64,000 nt of DNA. Origin: an uncultured Clostridia bacterium. Lineage in GTDB: Bacteria; Bacillota; Clostridia; UMGS1810. Within the stretch, counting starts at the first letter, position 1; the number at the start of each line of letters is the position of its first letter. The position numbers and the translations under genes were made by a program. Below the pieces are notes generated by a model. The model made no database searches. It had not been told where the DNA came from and saw only the letters and a program-made list of their open reading frames with translations. Of this stretch, positions 1-7,836 are shown piece by piece. Location of the stretch: the NCBI GenBank assembly GCA_934500705.1, contig CAKSTI010000006.1, forward strand, positions 62,001-126,000. Direction: 5' to 3'.

Positions 1-169
1 CAAATTCTGTTTTGCCGTTTTTCTCATATTTAAGTGTTCCGTCAGTGACAAAAAGCAAACTTTCGTGATTTCTGGGAAGTTCGGAAACATACGGTTTATT
101 CACGGTTAATGTGTCGGCAAAAAACACTGCGTCGTCAGTATATATATCACAATTTTCGTTATCCTTCAC
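1..169 (-). CDS. AraC-type regulator, N-terminal part only (cut by window edge)
   Basis: Read leftwards from a GTG whose ribosome site AGGAGGTG lies 7 nt upstream. The visible 56 residues include the stretch AVFFADTLTVNKPYVSELPR followed by LLFVTDGTLKYEKNGK. This alternation of short strands is what the cupin (AraC-binding) sensor half of AraC/XylS regulators looks like, with the DNA-binding HTH expected beyond the left edge. It is transcribed away from the glycyl radical enzyme gene with about 150 bp between the starts, the usual place for a local activator. The family call is inferred from the cupin-like fragment alone; another cupin protein is possible. Confidence 0.55.
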   Translation of the reverse strand, partial: MKDNENCDIYTDDAVFFADTLTVNKPYVSELPRNHESLLFVTDGTLKYEKNGKTEF

Positions 170-191
170 GAAATACACCTCCTTATATAAT

Positions 192-220
192 ATCATAACA
201 CAAAAAGACAGGCATTGCAA
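192..220 (-). promoter_or_regulatory. promoter of the AraC-type regulator
   Basis: On the minus strand, TTGCAA and TATGAT are separated by 17 nt, upstream of the AGGAGGTG ribosome site of the regulator gene. Confidence 0.6.
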
Positions 221-222
221 CA

Positions 223-243
223 ATTTGTCCGTTTCAGACAAAT
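223..243. promoter_or_regulatory. inverted repeat between divergent promoters, possible operator
   Basis: ATTTGTC and GACAAAT form a perfect 7-bp inverted repeat with a 7-nt centre. It lies between the two divergent -35 regions, where a regulator controlling both genes would bind. That it is the binding site of the adjacent regulator is inference. Confidence 0.35.
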
Positions 244-260
244 ATTTGATTTTTTAATCA

Positions 261-289
261 TTTACTTTTAAGTTCAGCCGTCATATAAT
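261..289 (+). promoter_or_regulatory. promoter of the glycyl radical enzyme operon
   Basis: A perfect TATAAT at 284-289 is preceded, 17 nt away, by a poor -35 (TTTACT). A weak -35 with a perfect -10 fits a promoter that needs an activator, consistent with the divergent AraC-type gene. Confidence 0.55.
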
Positions 290-319
290 ACTGTCAAAAA
301 AACTTGCGAGGTGCCGAAT

Positions 320-2440
320 ATGAACGAACGTATTAAAAAATTGACCGAAAAGACGCTCAGGGGCGATATGTACGTATACCCCGTGAAAACCGAATATGAC
401 AGATGCGATTTGTTTTTACCGCACACAAAAATGTCCGGAAAACGCATCTGCGAATATATCGCAAACCAGGAACCGCTGATTGTTGAGGAAAGCTGTTTTA
501 CGGGTTTAATCAATTTTGACGGCAGTGTTGAGGGCGATGTGTTTTCAAGGGTTGGGCACAGAAATTTTTTTGAGGCATCGGACAAATTCTACAACAAACC
601 TGTGGACAATCTGCTCACATTTGAGTGGCAGCACTCCGCCGGGGACTTTGGAAAAATCATCAACGGCGGCATCGACGCAATAAAGGCGGATATTGAAAAA
701 TCCGCATCAGAGCATCGCAGCGATGAGAGAGCGGCAGAATTTCTCAAAACCCAGTCGGACATTTGCGATGCCATAATTTGCTGGGCGGGCAAATGCTCCG
801 AGAGGGCGCTGGAACTTTCAAAAAAGACGGAAAACGGCAGATACAGAAAAAACCTTGAAAGATTATCCGCCTCGCTCAAATTCGTACCCGAAAAACCCGC
901 CCGCAGTTTTTACGAGGCAATTCTTACGCTGTATGTATGCTACGGATTTCTCCCGGACAGCATCGGTTTGATAGACAGGTATCTCTACTCTTTCTACGAA
1001 AGCGACATAAAAAGCAATAGGCTGACAAAGGACGAGGCGACTCAATATTTGCAGGAACTCTTTCTTATGCTCCAAGCGAAGACACACATATCCTCTGACA
1101 GGTTTTACCGTGGGGGCGAGTCCCACTTTTGCGTCGGAGGTTATCTTGAAAACGGCGAGGACGGATTTAACGAATTATCAAAGCTGATTGTGGACTCTCT
1201 TATGGAACTTCCCACGTGGATACCGCAGATTTCGCTCCGCTGGACGAAAAAAACTCCTCATAGGGTTCTGCGCTATATGATGGACTGCGAACGAAAAGAT
1301 GCCAACAAGCGAATAGCCTTTGTAAATGATGAGCCACGCATCAGAGGTCTTATGAAGTACACGGGTCTTTCACGCACGGAGGCCGCAGGATACACTATGA
1401 TTGGGTGCAACGAGATTGCGCTCCCCGGCGGAATTGTTTTCGGCTTTGACCCACTGAACATTGTGCGCTGTGTTCAAAACACTTTTTTCAATAGGTGCAC
1501 AGACATTGGAAATGCAAAAACGTTTGATGAGTTTTATACCGTCTTTCAAGAGGAAATGTTTAAAGATTTATGGGAGGCAAATTCAATCGGCAATGGCTTT
1601 CAAACAATAAGGAACCGTGACTGCAATCTGGTGAGCAACATATTTATCGAGGGGTGCATAAAAAATGCCAAAAGCGTTACGCAGGGCGGTGTTACAAAAT
1701 ACATTGCTGTTGGAATTCTCATAGGCATTTCAAACGTTATTGACTCACTTTCCGTAACAAAGCAAATAGTATTTGACGAAAGACTGGTGACTGTCCGCCA
1801 ATTAACCAATGCGCTGAAAAGCAACTGGAAAGGCTATGAAAACCTGAGGTCTTACATCTTAAAAAATGGCAGATTTTTCGGCAACGACGACTGCTCAAAC
1901 GACATAGCGCACAGATTTTTTAAAAGTCTTGACGAATGGAACAGCGGTGACAACTATCTGGGCAAAAAATGGGTCTTTGGAAATCTCGTGGGATATAACG
2001 AGCACCACAAATTTTTCGGCAATGCAACAAAAGCCACACCCGACGGCAGGTTCGACGGCGATATGATAAACTTCGGAATAGGTCAGACAGACGGAAAAGA
2101 CCGCTGCGGCCTTACGGCACTGCTCAGCTCCGTTGCAAAATGCGACCCCTATTCAATTCTTACCGGACCGAGCGTCACAAATGTTTTGCTGGGCCGTGAT
2201 ATAATTATGAATGATGAGAGTTTTGAAAAACTTGTAACTGCCTTTGAAACATATTTTAAAATGGGCGGGACTCATTTTCAGTTGACCTATGCCTCAAAAG
2301 AGGAGCTTATAAACGCAAAAAAAACGCCGGACAAATACAAGAGTCTGCGTGTAAGGGTTTCAGGATTTTCGGACTATTTTGTTAATCTGAGCGAGGGACT
2401 GCAAGATGAAATTATCAGCCGCACTCAGAAAAAATATTAA
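320..2440 (+). CDS. glycyl radical enzyme (pyruvate formate-lyase family), substrate unknown
   Basis: A 706-residue oxygen-sensitive radical enzyme. The C-terminal glycyl radical loop RVSGFSDYF puts the radical on Gly682. The catalytic cysteine is Cys363 in the loop GCNEIALPGG. A Cys followed two residues later by Glu is typical of the eliminase/dehydratase branch (choline lyase, glycerol and hydroxyproline dehydratases, normally GCVEP), while pyruvate formate-lyase itself has adjacent cysteines. Here Asn replaces Val and the Pro is absent, so none of the characterised enzymes is clearly matched and the substrate cannot be named. A GTG at 311 is in frame, but its bases form the GAGGTG ribosome site of the ATG at 320, so the ATG is the likelier start. 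The activase follows 18 nt downstream. Confidence 0.88.
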   Translation: MNERIKKLTEKTLRGDMYVYPVKTEYDRCDLFLPHTKMSGKRICEYIANQEPLIVEESCFTGLINFDGSVEGDVFSRVGHRNFFEASDKFYNKPVDNLLTFEWQHSAGDFGKIINGGIDAIKADIEKSASEHRSDERAAEFLKTQSDICDAIICWAGKCSERALELSKKTENGRYRKNLERLSASLKFVPEKPARSFYEAILTLYVCYGFLPDSIGLIDRYLYSFYESDIKSNRLTKDEATQYLQELFLMLQAKTHISSDRFYRGGESHFCVGGYLENGEDGFNELSKLIVDSLMELPTWIPQISLRWTKKTPHRVLRYMMDCERKDANKRIAFVNDEPRIRGLMKYTGLSRTEAAGYTMIGCNEIALPGGIVFGFDPLNIVRCVQNTFFNRCTDIGNAKTFDEFYTVFQEEMFKDLWEANSIGNGFQTIRNRDCNLVSNIFIEGCIKNAKSVTQGGVTKYIAVGILIGISNVIDSLSVTKQIVFDERLVTVRQLTNALKSNWKGYENLRSYILKNGRFFGNDDCSNDIAHRFFKSLDEWNSGDNYLGKKWVFGNLVGYNEHHKFFGNATKATPDGRFDGDMINFGIGQTDGKDRCGLTALLSSVAKCDPYSILTGPSVTNVLLGRDIIMNDESFEKLVTAFETYFKMGGTHFQLTYASKEELINAKKTPDKYKSLRVRVSGFSDYFVNLSEGLQDEIISRTQKKY

Positions 2441-2458
2441 TGCAAGCGAGGCAAACTT

Positions 2459-3352
2459 ATGTACGGAACAATTATTAACATACAAAAATTCAGTTTAAAC
2501 GACGGACCCGGAATACGCACAACAGTATTCTTAAAGGGCTGTCCGCTCAAATGCCTGTGGTGCCACAATCCCGAAACTCAATGTCGGAAGCCGGAGCTTA
2601 TGTTTTACCGCAACAAATGCAAAAACTGCGGAAACTGCGCAAAGCTGTGCGAAAATTCCTGCCACAGCATTGTCGGCGGTATTCACACCTTTGACAGAAA
2701 AAACTGCTCAAAGTGCTTTAAATGCACCAAATCCAACTGCGGAGCATTGGAAAGAGCGGGAAAAATGATTTCTGCCGACGAAGTCATCGAAGATGTTTTA
2801 AAGGACAAAGCATTTTATGACAACTCCGGCGGCGGAATAACGCTTTCGGGCGGAGAGCCGCTTTTTCAAGCTGAATTTTCCTTTGAAATACTGAAAAAAT
2901 CCAAAGAGAACAATGTGCATACGGCGGTGGAGACAAGCGGATTTTGCTCCAAAAACATAATAACGGAGACCGCCCGTTACACAGACCTGTTTCTGTATGA
3001 CATCAAGGAAACGGACGCCGTTTTGCACGGCAAATTCACCGGGGCGGATAACAACGTTATTATTCAAAACCTCGAAATTTTAAACAGTATGGGAAAAGAA
3101 ATAATTCTCCGCTGTCCGATTATTCCCGGATATAACAACCGCAACGAGCATTTTGGCGGTATAGCCAATATTGCAAACGAATTTGAAAATATTCTCCGCA
3201 TTGAAATAGAACCATATCACCCGCTCGGCGAAAACAAATACACCGCATTGGGCAAACCACGTACGGACTTTAAAACCCCCGATGATGCCGAGAAGGAAAA
3301 GTGGCTGAACAAAATCAGAAAGCATACATCAAAACAGGTTAAATTTGCGTGA
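2459..3352 (+). CDS. glycyl radical enzyme activating enzyme (radical SAM)
   Basis: This 297-residue protein should generate the glycyl radical on its upstream partner using S-adenosylmethionine and a [4Fe-4S] cluster. The radical-SAM motif is CPLKCLWC, after the family signature FSLNDGPGIRTTVFLKG. It is followed by a ferredoxin-like insert with two cysteine clusters (CKNCGNCAKLCENSC and CSKCFKCTKSNC), as in activases of dehydratase-type glycyl radical enzymes; the pyruvate formate-lyase activase lacks this insert. The motif SGGEPLFQ (the SAM-contacting GGE) is present. The ATG follows the enzyme's stop by 18 nt, so the two are co-transcribed. The hairpin at 3400-3419 ends the unit. Confidence 0.93.
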   Translation: MYGTIINIQKFSLNDGPGIRTTVFLKGCPLKCLWCHNPETQCRKPELMFYRNKCKNCGNCAKLCENSCHSIVGGIHTFDRKNCSKCFKCTKSNCGALERAGKMISADEVIEDVLKDKAFYDNSGGGITLSGGEPLFQAEFSFEILKKSKENNVHTAVETSGFCSKNIITETARYTDLFLYDIKETDAVLHGKFTGADNNVIIQNLEILNSMGKEIILRCPIIPGYNNRNEHFGGIANIANEFENILRIEIEPYHPLGENKYTALGKPRTDFKTPDDAEKEKWLNKIRKHTSKQVKFA

Positions 3353-3399
3353 ATTCAGACAACAATGGCAATTCCGGTTGCCTGATAAATATTAAAAGC

Positions 3400-3425
3400 G
3401 GCGGTGCATTTGCACCGCCTGCATT
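3400..3425. terminator. terminator between convergent units
   Basis: GGCGGTGC and GCACCGCC form an 8-bp GC-rich stem with loop ATTT, preceded by AAAA and followed by TGCATTTT. It lies between the activase gene (plus) and the pnuC operon (minus) and could serve both, though the T run is short. Confidence 0.6.
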
Positions 3426-3676
3426 TTACAACTCATCAGGTATCTTTCTGTCCTTAAAGTAATACTCTCTGCCGTGCTCGCCGAAATTTGCGTGAAACGA
3501 CGGTTCTGTGTAACAGCCGTCGCCAATCCCGGCAAACATCGCCTTTAAGAGTTTTTGGCGTTTTTCGCTCTCCGAGGGTCTTGTCATATTGTAGTCATAG
3601 AGAGCTTTTCAAGGCATTTGGTCTGCTCTTTTACAATATCGTCATCTTCCGGGAGATAAAGTTCGCCGGTGTGCAT
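3426..3676 (-). pseudogene. remnant of a maltose/galactoside O-acetyltransferase
   Basis: Read leftwards from the ATG at 3676, the sequence gives MHTGELYLPEDDDIVKEQ then TKCLEKL, the start of a Maa/LacA-type sugar acetyltransferase. It then shifts frame near 3598-3606, where a CT dinucleotide repeat (CTCTCT) appears to have gained two bases. In the shifted frame the expected YDYNMTRPSESEKR and GCYTEPSFHANFG follow. The text then jumps directly to EYYFKDRKIPDEL and a stop, which looks like the family's extreme C-terminus. The hexapeptide-repeat catalytic domain of about 110 residues is missing. There are two lesions, a frameshift and an internal deletion, so no active enzyme is expected. It is the last item of the pnuC operon, 22 nt after the pnuC stop. 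Confidence 0.75.
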
Positions 3677-3698
3677 TTTTTCTTTAATTTTAATTACC

Positions 3699-4475
3699 TC
3701 ACAGTGATAAGAGTTTTTCCTTCTCCGCTTTGTGCGTCTTTATGTACTTTGTCCACTTGATATAGCCGTAGGTTGTGTTTGTAAGGTAGCCAACTTTAAG
3801 TACAAGGAGCACGTACTGACCTGAGAGAATGTTTATAACCGCCTCCAAAATAGCGCTTATGTACCAGGCAACCCACTGCTCACGGTAGCGCAGGAGAATA
3901 AACACGCCGTTTGCAATGCCGACTGCGGAAGCGCAGGCGTCAAGGTAGCAGACAATGTTTTCCAAAACCTCGTTGCCGCCGAAAAGGTCGGTTCCTATTT
4001 CGAGCGTGGTCAGAAAATATCCCACGCCGAGAGTCCACACAACTATTCCCGCAAGAATGAGCGCCTCTGTCTTGCCGCTGAGTTTGCGTACCTTGGTAAG
4101 TTCATCGTCAACTTTGTCGGGGTGCTTATTCCAGTTGATAAAGCTGATAATATCTATCGGCAGCCAGAAAAACAGCGTGGACGCCATCGTTGCAAAGCGG
4201 TAAGAGAGAACCACGCATATGAGAATTTCCGTAATCTCCACAAAAACCGAAACGATAAAGTTCCATTTGCTCTGCTTGGAAATGAGCAGTTCGCACAGGA
4301 TATTTAAAAAAGTATCGGCAAGGTAGAGTGCCATAATCAGCTTGCCGTTTACGCCGTTTACGTCCTCTTCGGGAAAGAGAAACGCAAACACAAAGGCGAG
4401 AATTAAAATGCTGAAAAACCACACTTTTTCATAGGTGGTAAAGTAATTCCATAAATCTTTTGCTCTTTTTTTCAT
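3699..4475 (-). CDS. pnuC: nicotinamide riboside transporter PnuC
   Basis: A 258-residue integral membrane protein with about seven hydrophobic segments, expected to import the NAD precursor nicotinamide riboside. The family's C-terminal signature is clear: EQWVAWYISAI in one helix and YLTNTTYGYIKWTKYIK near the end, which supply the conserved Trp/Asn/Tyr of the substrate pore. The start ATG lies 9 nt after the stop of the zinc-ribbon gene. No NAD-type riboswitch is seen ahead of it; it is simply the downstream end of the mnmA unit. The sequence is whole. Confidence 0.9.
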   Translation of the reverse strand: MKKRAKDLWNYFTTYEKVWFFSILILAFVFAFLFPEEDVNGVNGKLIMALYLADTFLNILCELLISKQSKWNFIVSVFVEITEILICVVLSYRFATMASTLFFWLPIDIISFINWNKHPDKVDDELTKVRKLSGKTEALILAGIVVWTLGVGYFLTTLEIGTDLFGGNEVLENIVCYLDACASAVGIANGVFILLRYREQWVAWYISAILEAVINILSGQYVLLVLKVGYLTNTTYGYIKWTKYIKTHKAEKEKLLSL

Positions 4476-4484
4476 TTGTCAACC

Positions 4485-5201
4485 TCATTTGTCTGTATTT
4501 TGTTTTAAATCTTTAACGGATTTTTCATAATTTCCTTTGAGTTTATTGTAACCCGTTATGTATCCGGGATATTTGCCCTGTTTTTCTATCACGTAGAGAT
4601 AGCACTTGTTATAACTGCGGCAAACTTCGTCTGCAAGCGCCTTTTGCTTTGAGCTTACGTTTGCGCTCCGCATTTTTGACGATAGATATTCGAGCGTGTC
4701 ACGGCTTTGGCGGACGTCCGATATATCGTCTGCAAATTTTTTGTCTATGCTCTGCGTAGTTTCCGACTGCACAAGCCATTTGCCGTCGTAGGCGTTGTTA
4801 TATTCGCCGGCGAGTGCGTCAATGATTTTTATGCAATCCTCGGACTCCGAGATATATTTTAGGGCATTTTCGTCAAACTGCCTTTTCTGCGCTCCAAAGT
4901 ACGTCAAAACAAGCGCAGAGGCAATCACAATTACACAAGCAACGGCTGACACAATGCCGACCTTTGCTCCCGTGCTCATTTGCAAAATTCTGTCTGCAAG
5001 CGACGGAGGACTGTTTGCGTTTTCCTCACCGGCAAGATATTCCCGCACGTTACAGCCGCACTTGGGACACACCTGCGCACCCTTTTCCAGCCGGGTAAAG
5101 CAGCTCGGACACCTATCGGCATTAAGGCGCAAATCCGCTCCGCACGTGGGGCACTTTGTTGTGCCGTCATTGGTTATTGAATTACAATTCGGGCATTTCA
5201 A
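4485..5201 (-). CDS. zinc-ribbon membrane protein of unknown function
   Basis: A 238-residue protein. The N-terminal 55 residues carry four CxxC pairs (CPNC, CPTC, CPSC, CPKC), forming two short zinc ribbons. A single transmembrane helix follows around residues 75-100 (VGIVSAVACVIVIASALVLTYF), then an extracytoplasmic domain of about 135 residues rich in Lys and Tyr without a recognisable motif. This layout, cytosolic zinc ribbon, one helix and a small outer domain, is common in Firmicutes and has no assigned role. It is co-transcribed between mnmA (14 nt upstream) and pnuC. Confidence 0.75.
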   Translation of the reverse strand: MKCPNCNSITNDGTTKCPTCGADLRLNADRCPSCFTRLEKGAQVCPKCGCNVREYLAGEENANSPPSLADRILQMSTGAKVGIVSAVACVIVIASALVLTYFGAQKRQFDENALKYISESEDCIKIIDALAGEYNNAYDGKWLVQSETTQSIDKKFADDISDVRQSRDTLEYLSSKMRSANVSSKQKALADEVCRSYNKCYLYVIEKQGKYPGYITGYNKLKGNYEKSVKDLKQNTDK

Positions 5202-5215
5202 TGCCTTTTCCTCCT

Positions 5216-6292
5216 CTATATTATCGTTCCGCCGCCGACAACCGTGTCGCCGTCGTAGAGCACAACTGCCTGCCCCTTTGCTATGGCACGCTGAGGCTCG
5301 TCAAAAACAACCTTAACCTTTCCGCCGTCAAGCGGTGTAACGGTTGAGGGCTGTTCACTCTGGCTGTATCTGATTTTAGCCTTTGCTCTGAAAGGCTCAT
5401 CAGGTCTTTCAAAGGCTATCCAATTAAAATCGTCGGCGATAAGCTCCCTTGAAAAAAGCTCGCCGTCGGTGCACAGGACAACCTCGTTTGTGTCCGTTCG
5501 CTTTTCGCAGACGTACATAGGCTGCGGCAGTGCAAGTCCGAGGCCTTTGCGCTGACCTATGGTATAGCGGATAATCCCCTTATGTCTGCCGAGGATTTTG
5601 CCGTCTTTGGTTACAAAGTTGCCTTCGGGATATTTTTTGCCGGTGTTTATCTCTATCACCCTTGCATAGTCGCCGTCCGGCACAAAGCAGATGTCCTGGC
5701 TGTCGTGCTTTTTGGCATTTACAAAGCCGTTTTCCTCAGCAAGGGAGCGCACCTCGTCTTTGCTCTTTGCCTCGCCGAGGGGGAAAAACGTATGGGCGAG
5801 CTGCTCCTGTGTGAGAGAATAGAGAACGTAGCTCTGGTCTTTGGGCGCATATGCCGCCTTTTTAAGCAGATACCTTCCGCCGTCCTTCTCCACCCTTGCG
5901 TAATGACCGGTGACGATGCAGTCGCAGTCAAGCTCTGCGGCACGCTTATACAGCCTGTCGAACTTTAAAAATCTGTTGCAGTCTATGCACGGATTTGGCG
6001 TTGCGCCGCACTCGTATGCACAGATAAAGCGCTCTATCACCTTTTCCTTAAAATCCGCTTTAAAGTTAAAGACGTAATACGGTATGCCGAGCCGTGTGCA
6101 GACATTCCTTGCGTCGGTCACGTCGTCTGCCGAACAGCAGGTTTTGCCGTTTTGTATTCCGGCGTCGGCGTTGTCGTAGAGCTTCATAGTGACGCCGATG
6201 CAGTCATAGCCCAAATCCCTTGTGAGCATAGCCGCAACGCTCGAATCGACGCCGCCGCTCATTGCCACAAGCGCTCTTGGTTTTTGATCCAT
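5216..6292 (-). CDS. mnmA: tRNA-specific 2-thiouridylase MnmA
   Basis: MnmA adenylates and then thiolates U34 of tRNA-Lys, -Glu and -Gln. The PP-loop SGGVDSSVAAM (residues about 12-22) binds ATP. The catalytic cysteines lie in GATPNPCIDCNRFLKF and SQDICFVPDGDY, both intact. The tRNA-contacting GHYAR motif and the C-terminal beta-barrel domain (KIRYSQSEQPSTV) are present, and the 358 residues are the normal length. The start follows an AGGGGG site that lies across the stop of the small upstream gene, so translation is probably coupled. Confidence 0.95.
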   Translation of the reverse strand: MDQKPRALVAMSGGVDSSVAAMLTRDLGYDCIGVTMKLYDNADAGIQNGKTCCSADDVTDARNVCTRLGIPYYVFNFKADFKEKVIERFICAYECGATPNPCIDCNRFLKFDRLYKRAAELDCDCIVTGHYARVEKDGGRYLLKKAAYAPKDQSYVLYSLTQEQLAHTFFPLGEAKSKDEVRSLAEENGFVNAKKHDSQDICFVPDGDYARVIEINTGKKYPEGNFVTKDGKILGRHKGIIRYTIGQRKGLGLALPQPMYVCEKRTDTNEVVLCTDGELFSRELIADDFNWIAFERPDEPFRAKAKIRYSQSEQPSTVTPLDGGKVKVVFDEPQRAIAKGQAVVLYDGDTVVGGGTII

Positions 6293-6304
6293 TTTCTGCG
6301 CCCC

Positions 6305-6484
6305 CTAATTCTGCTTTCTCACAATTTTGTATTCATCATACATACTGAAATATGTGCACTGCGAATACGGCTGGGTCATAAACCGAGCGGCGTCGTCCTC
6401 GTCCAGACTGATGGTGCACGAGTCCTCGTCGAAGTCGTAGTATGCGCACATTTCACACTGGGTTATCTTTTTATTCTTGTCCAT
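6305..6484 (-). CDS. small cysteine-rich protein, DUF6472-like
   Basis: A 59-residue reading frame, MDKNKKITQCEMCAYYDFDE onward, ending EYKIVRKQN. Four cysteines are present: a CxxC pair near the N-terminus and two further singles (DSCTISLDEDD and SQCTYF), a possible zinc site. The pattern CxMCA...LDEDD.ARF...C.YF...DEYKIVRKQ is that of DUF6472 small proteins, which in Clostridia are often near mnmA; that association is from memory. Its ATG overlaps the stop of the upstream lipoprotein gene (TAATG), so it is translationally coupled. Its stop is 12 nt before mnmA. No function is known. Confidence 0.75.
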   Translation of the reverse strand: MDKNKKITQCEMCAYYDFDEDSCTISLDEDDAARFMTQPYSQCTYFSMYDEYKIVRKQN

Positions 6485-7194
6485 TATTTTGCACCGTAGA
6501 CACCGCTGATGTTGAGCGAACCGTCCGCCGCATCGTCGGTGATTTCTATCTTTGAATTTGCCTTTTTGAGCGTTGCCTTAACCGTTCTGCCGGAGATTAT
6601 GGAGATTACCTCGTCCTTATCGCTTTCGGAGCGGAAGCACCTGATGTTGACTGTCGGATTTTTCTCATCGGCAGGGTCTGTATAGGTAATGAGCACAACG
6701 CCCTCTCTGACCGCCCACACGCCGATTTCCACACCCGTATCGGCGCAGACATACTCGCCGTTCCAGTTTTTGTCGCCGAACTTGTCAACGGTTTCTCCCT
6801 CTTCGAGCATCACGTATTTGCCGCTCCAATTCTCATTGCGCCTGGTGTCGCTAGTCCACATATCGTCAACACGGACAACGGTATTTGACGACTTCAAGCT
6901 GAACTTCAAGCATCTGTCGCCGGCGTTGAGAACGGCGTATTTTCCGCTGCTGCTCTTAAACGGTGCGGTAAATTCATCACTGCTGCGGACGGACTCAAAG
7001 GTCATAGAAACGCCCGTTTCATCCTCGTCGGTGACGCTTAGCACCTTAAACTCGCCGGTTTCGTCATTTGTATAGACATAAGTGCCAACCCATATTTTTT
7101 CCTCTATCTGTGCGGCAGGTTCATCATCTTTGCAAGCGCAGAGCGCAAGTGCAGTGAAAAGCACCATTGCCGCCGAAATAATTTTTTTAAGCAT
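6484..7194 (-). CDS. predicted lipoprotein, unknown function
   Basis: 236 residues. The N-terminus is a lipoprotein signal: MLKK, a hydrophobic stretch, then the lipobox LCAC with the lipidated Cys at about residue 20. The rest is a beta-rich domain with repeated units such as WVGTYVYTNDETG, WSGKYVMLEEGE and WNGEYVCADTG. These three W-x-G-x-Y-V repeats suggest a small extracytoplasmic beta fold built from a repeated motif. No enzyme signature is seen. It is the first gene of the mnmA-pnuC transcript, with its own promoter at 7217-7245. Confidence 0.75.
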   Translation of the reverse strand: MLKKIISAAMVLFTALALCACKDDEPAAQIEEKIWVGTYVYTNDETGEFKVLSVTDEDETGVSMTFESVRSSDEFTAPFKSSSGKYAVLNAGDRCLKFSLKSSNTVVRVDDMWTSDTRRNENWSGKYVMLEEGETVDKFGDKNWNGEYVCADTGVEIGVWAVREGVVLITYTDPADEKNPTVNIRCFRSESDKDEVISIISGRTVKATLKKANSKIEITDDAADGSLNISGVYGAK

Positions 7195-7216
7195 TTTTAT
7201 CTCTCCTTACCGACAC

Positions 7217-7245
7217 ATTATACATTTTTTATGAGCTTTTGTCAA
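7217..7245 (-). promoter_or_regulatory. promoter of the lipoprotein-mnmA-pnuC operon
   Basis: On the minus strand TTGACA and TATAAT are both perfect, with a 17-nt spacer. It is arranged back to back with the chromate-transporter promoter; the two -35 boxes are only 5 bp apart. Confidence 0.8.
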
Positions 7246-7250
7246 TTATA

Positions 7251-7279
7251 TTGACAAACAATTTGTCAAGGTGTATAAT
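7251..7279 (+). promoter_or_regulatory. promoter of the chromate transporter pair
   Basis: Perfect TTGACA at 7251-7256 and perfect TATAAT at 7274-7279, spacer 17 nt. The predicted transcript start, about 7286, is only 5-11 nt before the first possible start codons. Confidence 0.8.
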
Positions 7280-7290
7280 CAGCACGGTGA

Positions 7291-7836
7291 TTGAAGTTGA
7301 AAAATAAATATTTTACACTGTTTATTACGTTTTTTAAGATAGGACTTTTCACATTCGGCGGAGGGTATGCAATGATACCGCTCATTCAGAAAGAGGCGGT
7401 GCAAAAGTACGGCTGGCTGACCGATGACGAGGTGCTGGAAATCATAGCCGTTGCCGAGTCAACGCCCGGGCCCATTGCAGTGAACTCCGCAACGTTTACG
7501 GGGTTTAAAACCGCAGGCTTTTGGGGAGCGTTTCTCGCAACGGCAGGCGTTGTACTGCCGTCGTTTGCGGTGATTACGGCAATATCCGCCGTGCTTGACA
7601 AATTCGGCAGTTTACGGCTCGTTTCGCTGGCGTTCGGCGGAATACGTGCCGGTGTGCTTGCGCTCATTTTAAAGGCGCTTTTTTCGATGTACCGTCAATG
7701 TCCCAAGGGTGCGCCGGAGTATTTTATAATGGCGCTTGCCTTCGTGCTGTGTGCCGTTTTGGGCGCAAATGCGGCAATCGTTATTGTGATATGTGCGGTT
7801 TTGGGAATTGTATTTGCACGGAGGGCTGAGAGATGA
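7291..7836 (+). CDS. chromate transporter half (ChrA N-half type)
   Basis: A 181-residue membrane protein with the ChrA signature FFKIGLFTFGGGYAMIPLIQKE near the N-terminus and VAESTPGPIAVNSATFTG in the next segment. Many Firmicutes encode ChrA as two short half-proteins acting together; the partner follows here. Whether the pair exports chromate or another anion is unknown. An in-frame stop at 7288 limits the start to TTG codons at 7291 or 7297. Only the second has a site at good distance (GGTGA, 6 nt), so the true start may be 7297. Confidence 0.85.
   Translation: MKLKNKYFTLFITFFKIGLFTFGGGYAMIPLIQKEAVQKYGWLTDDEVLEIIAVAESTPGPIAVNSATFTGFKTAGFWGAFLATAGVVLPSFAVITAISAVLDKFGSLRLVSLAFGGIRAGVLALILKALFSMYRQCPKGAPEYFIMALAFVLCAVLGANAAIVIVICAVLGIVFARRAER

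Noticed and set aside
3488..3760. A 90-codon plus-strand frame between the activase and pnuC
   Set aside because: It is antisense to the acetyltransferase remnant, starts without a ribosome site and runs into the pnuC end.
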